Positions 56,580 to 56,656 of a stretch of DNA of 56,656 nucleotides are shown in pieces. A model generated the notes under the pieces. That model was given only the letters and a program-made list of their open reading frames with translations. It searched no databases and was not told where the DNA came from. The position numbers and the translations under genes were made by a program. Each line of letters opens with the position of its first letter. The stretch's first letter is position 1. This DNA is from Azospirillum doebereinerae (lineage in GTDB: Bacteria; Pseudomonadota; Alphaproteobacteria; Azospirillales; Azospirillaceae), in the NCBI RefSeq assembly GCF_003989665.1, contig NZ_RZIJ01000035.1, positions 1 through 56,656 on the forward strand. Direction: 5' to 3'.

Positions 56580-56656
56580 TGAACCGCGCCGGGTTTGTCG
56601 GAGGCCCCATTTCTTGAGAAGATGGGGTTATCATGACGAAAGCGGCATCACGTAGA
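56580..56656 (+). mobile_element. Left end of a second IS3-family element (cut by window edge)
   Basis: It starts TGAACCGCGCCGGG and continues TTGTCGGAGGCC, the same end as the element at 17056. An orfA start follows at ATG 56633 (TKAASR). Internal bases differ from the first copy (for example GAAGATGGGG against GAAACTGGGG), so it is a related, not identical, element. Only 77 bp are in view. Confidence 0.85.

Overview
The window looks like an accessory replicon or genomic island of a high-GC alphaproteobacterium. An Azospirillum-like host is my best guess. It rests on GC-rich coding, dense ABC and TRAP uptake genes, a glutaredoxin-type plus thioredoxin-type ars system and many IS elements, and on no phylogenetic marker. 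I see no rRNA, tRNA, CRISPR array or replication gene.

Region 1 (1-17 kb) is a resistance and defence island. It opens with the remains of a Tn5053/Tn7-like transposon: a TniA-like tail, a tniB cut short inside terminal repeats, and a serine resolvase. A TSUP exporter gene follows. Next is a leftward arsenic operon, arsR - arsC (thioredoxin type) - arsN2::arsC (glutaredoxin type) fusion - acr3 - arsH. A rightward module of a PD-(D/E)XK-like nuclease gene, an OLD-family ATPase/TOPRIM nuclease and a UvrD-like helicase comes next. The last two match the Gabija (GajA/GajB) layout and the first is an unexplained companion. A second arsR, an MFS exporter and a frameshifted flavoprotein with a cysteine-pair tail close the island.

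Region 2 (17-28.9 kb) begins with an intact IS3-family element. It then holds a cupin gene, a decayed amino-acid ABC ATPase gene and a complete pyruvate dehydrogenase operon (aceE-aceF-lpdA with a lipoyl-fused E3). A darcynin gene and a TetR gene diverge around a palindrome. A pile of IS wreckage (IS5, ISL3 fused to IS3, IS6) ends the region.

Region 3 (29-45 kb) is leftward and catabolic. A TRAP transporter, an HpcH/HpaI aldolase, a SnoaL-like protein and a LysR regulator form one group. An eight-gene run, iclR-hyuA-hyuB-livJ-livF-livM-livG-livH, forms the other. It couples uptake through a branched-chain-type ABC transporter to an ATP-dependent hydantoinase/oxoprolinase. An AT-rich gene-free block lies upstream of iclR.

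Region 4 (45-56.7 kb) carries a lower-GC cluster of a 2-hydroxyacid dehydrogenase, an ACS-type MFS transporter, a class II aldolase and a LysR regulator. A 1.94-kb Tn3-family element follows, with 48-bp inverted repeats and a transposase gene that has lost its middle in frame. Then come an IS110 fragment, two SDR genes with a divergent LysR regulator, a small orphan gene, a truncated IS256-family transposase and the left end of a second IS3-family copy at the window edge. Gene families are read from visible motifs. Substrates of the transport and catabolic clusters are inference.
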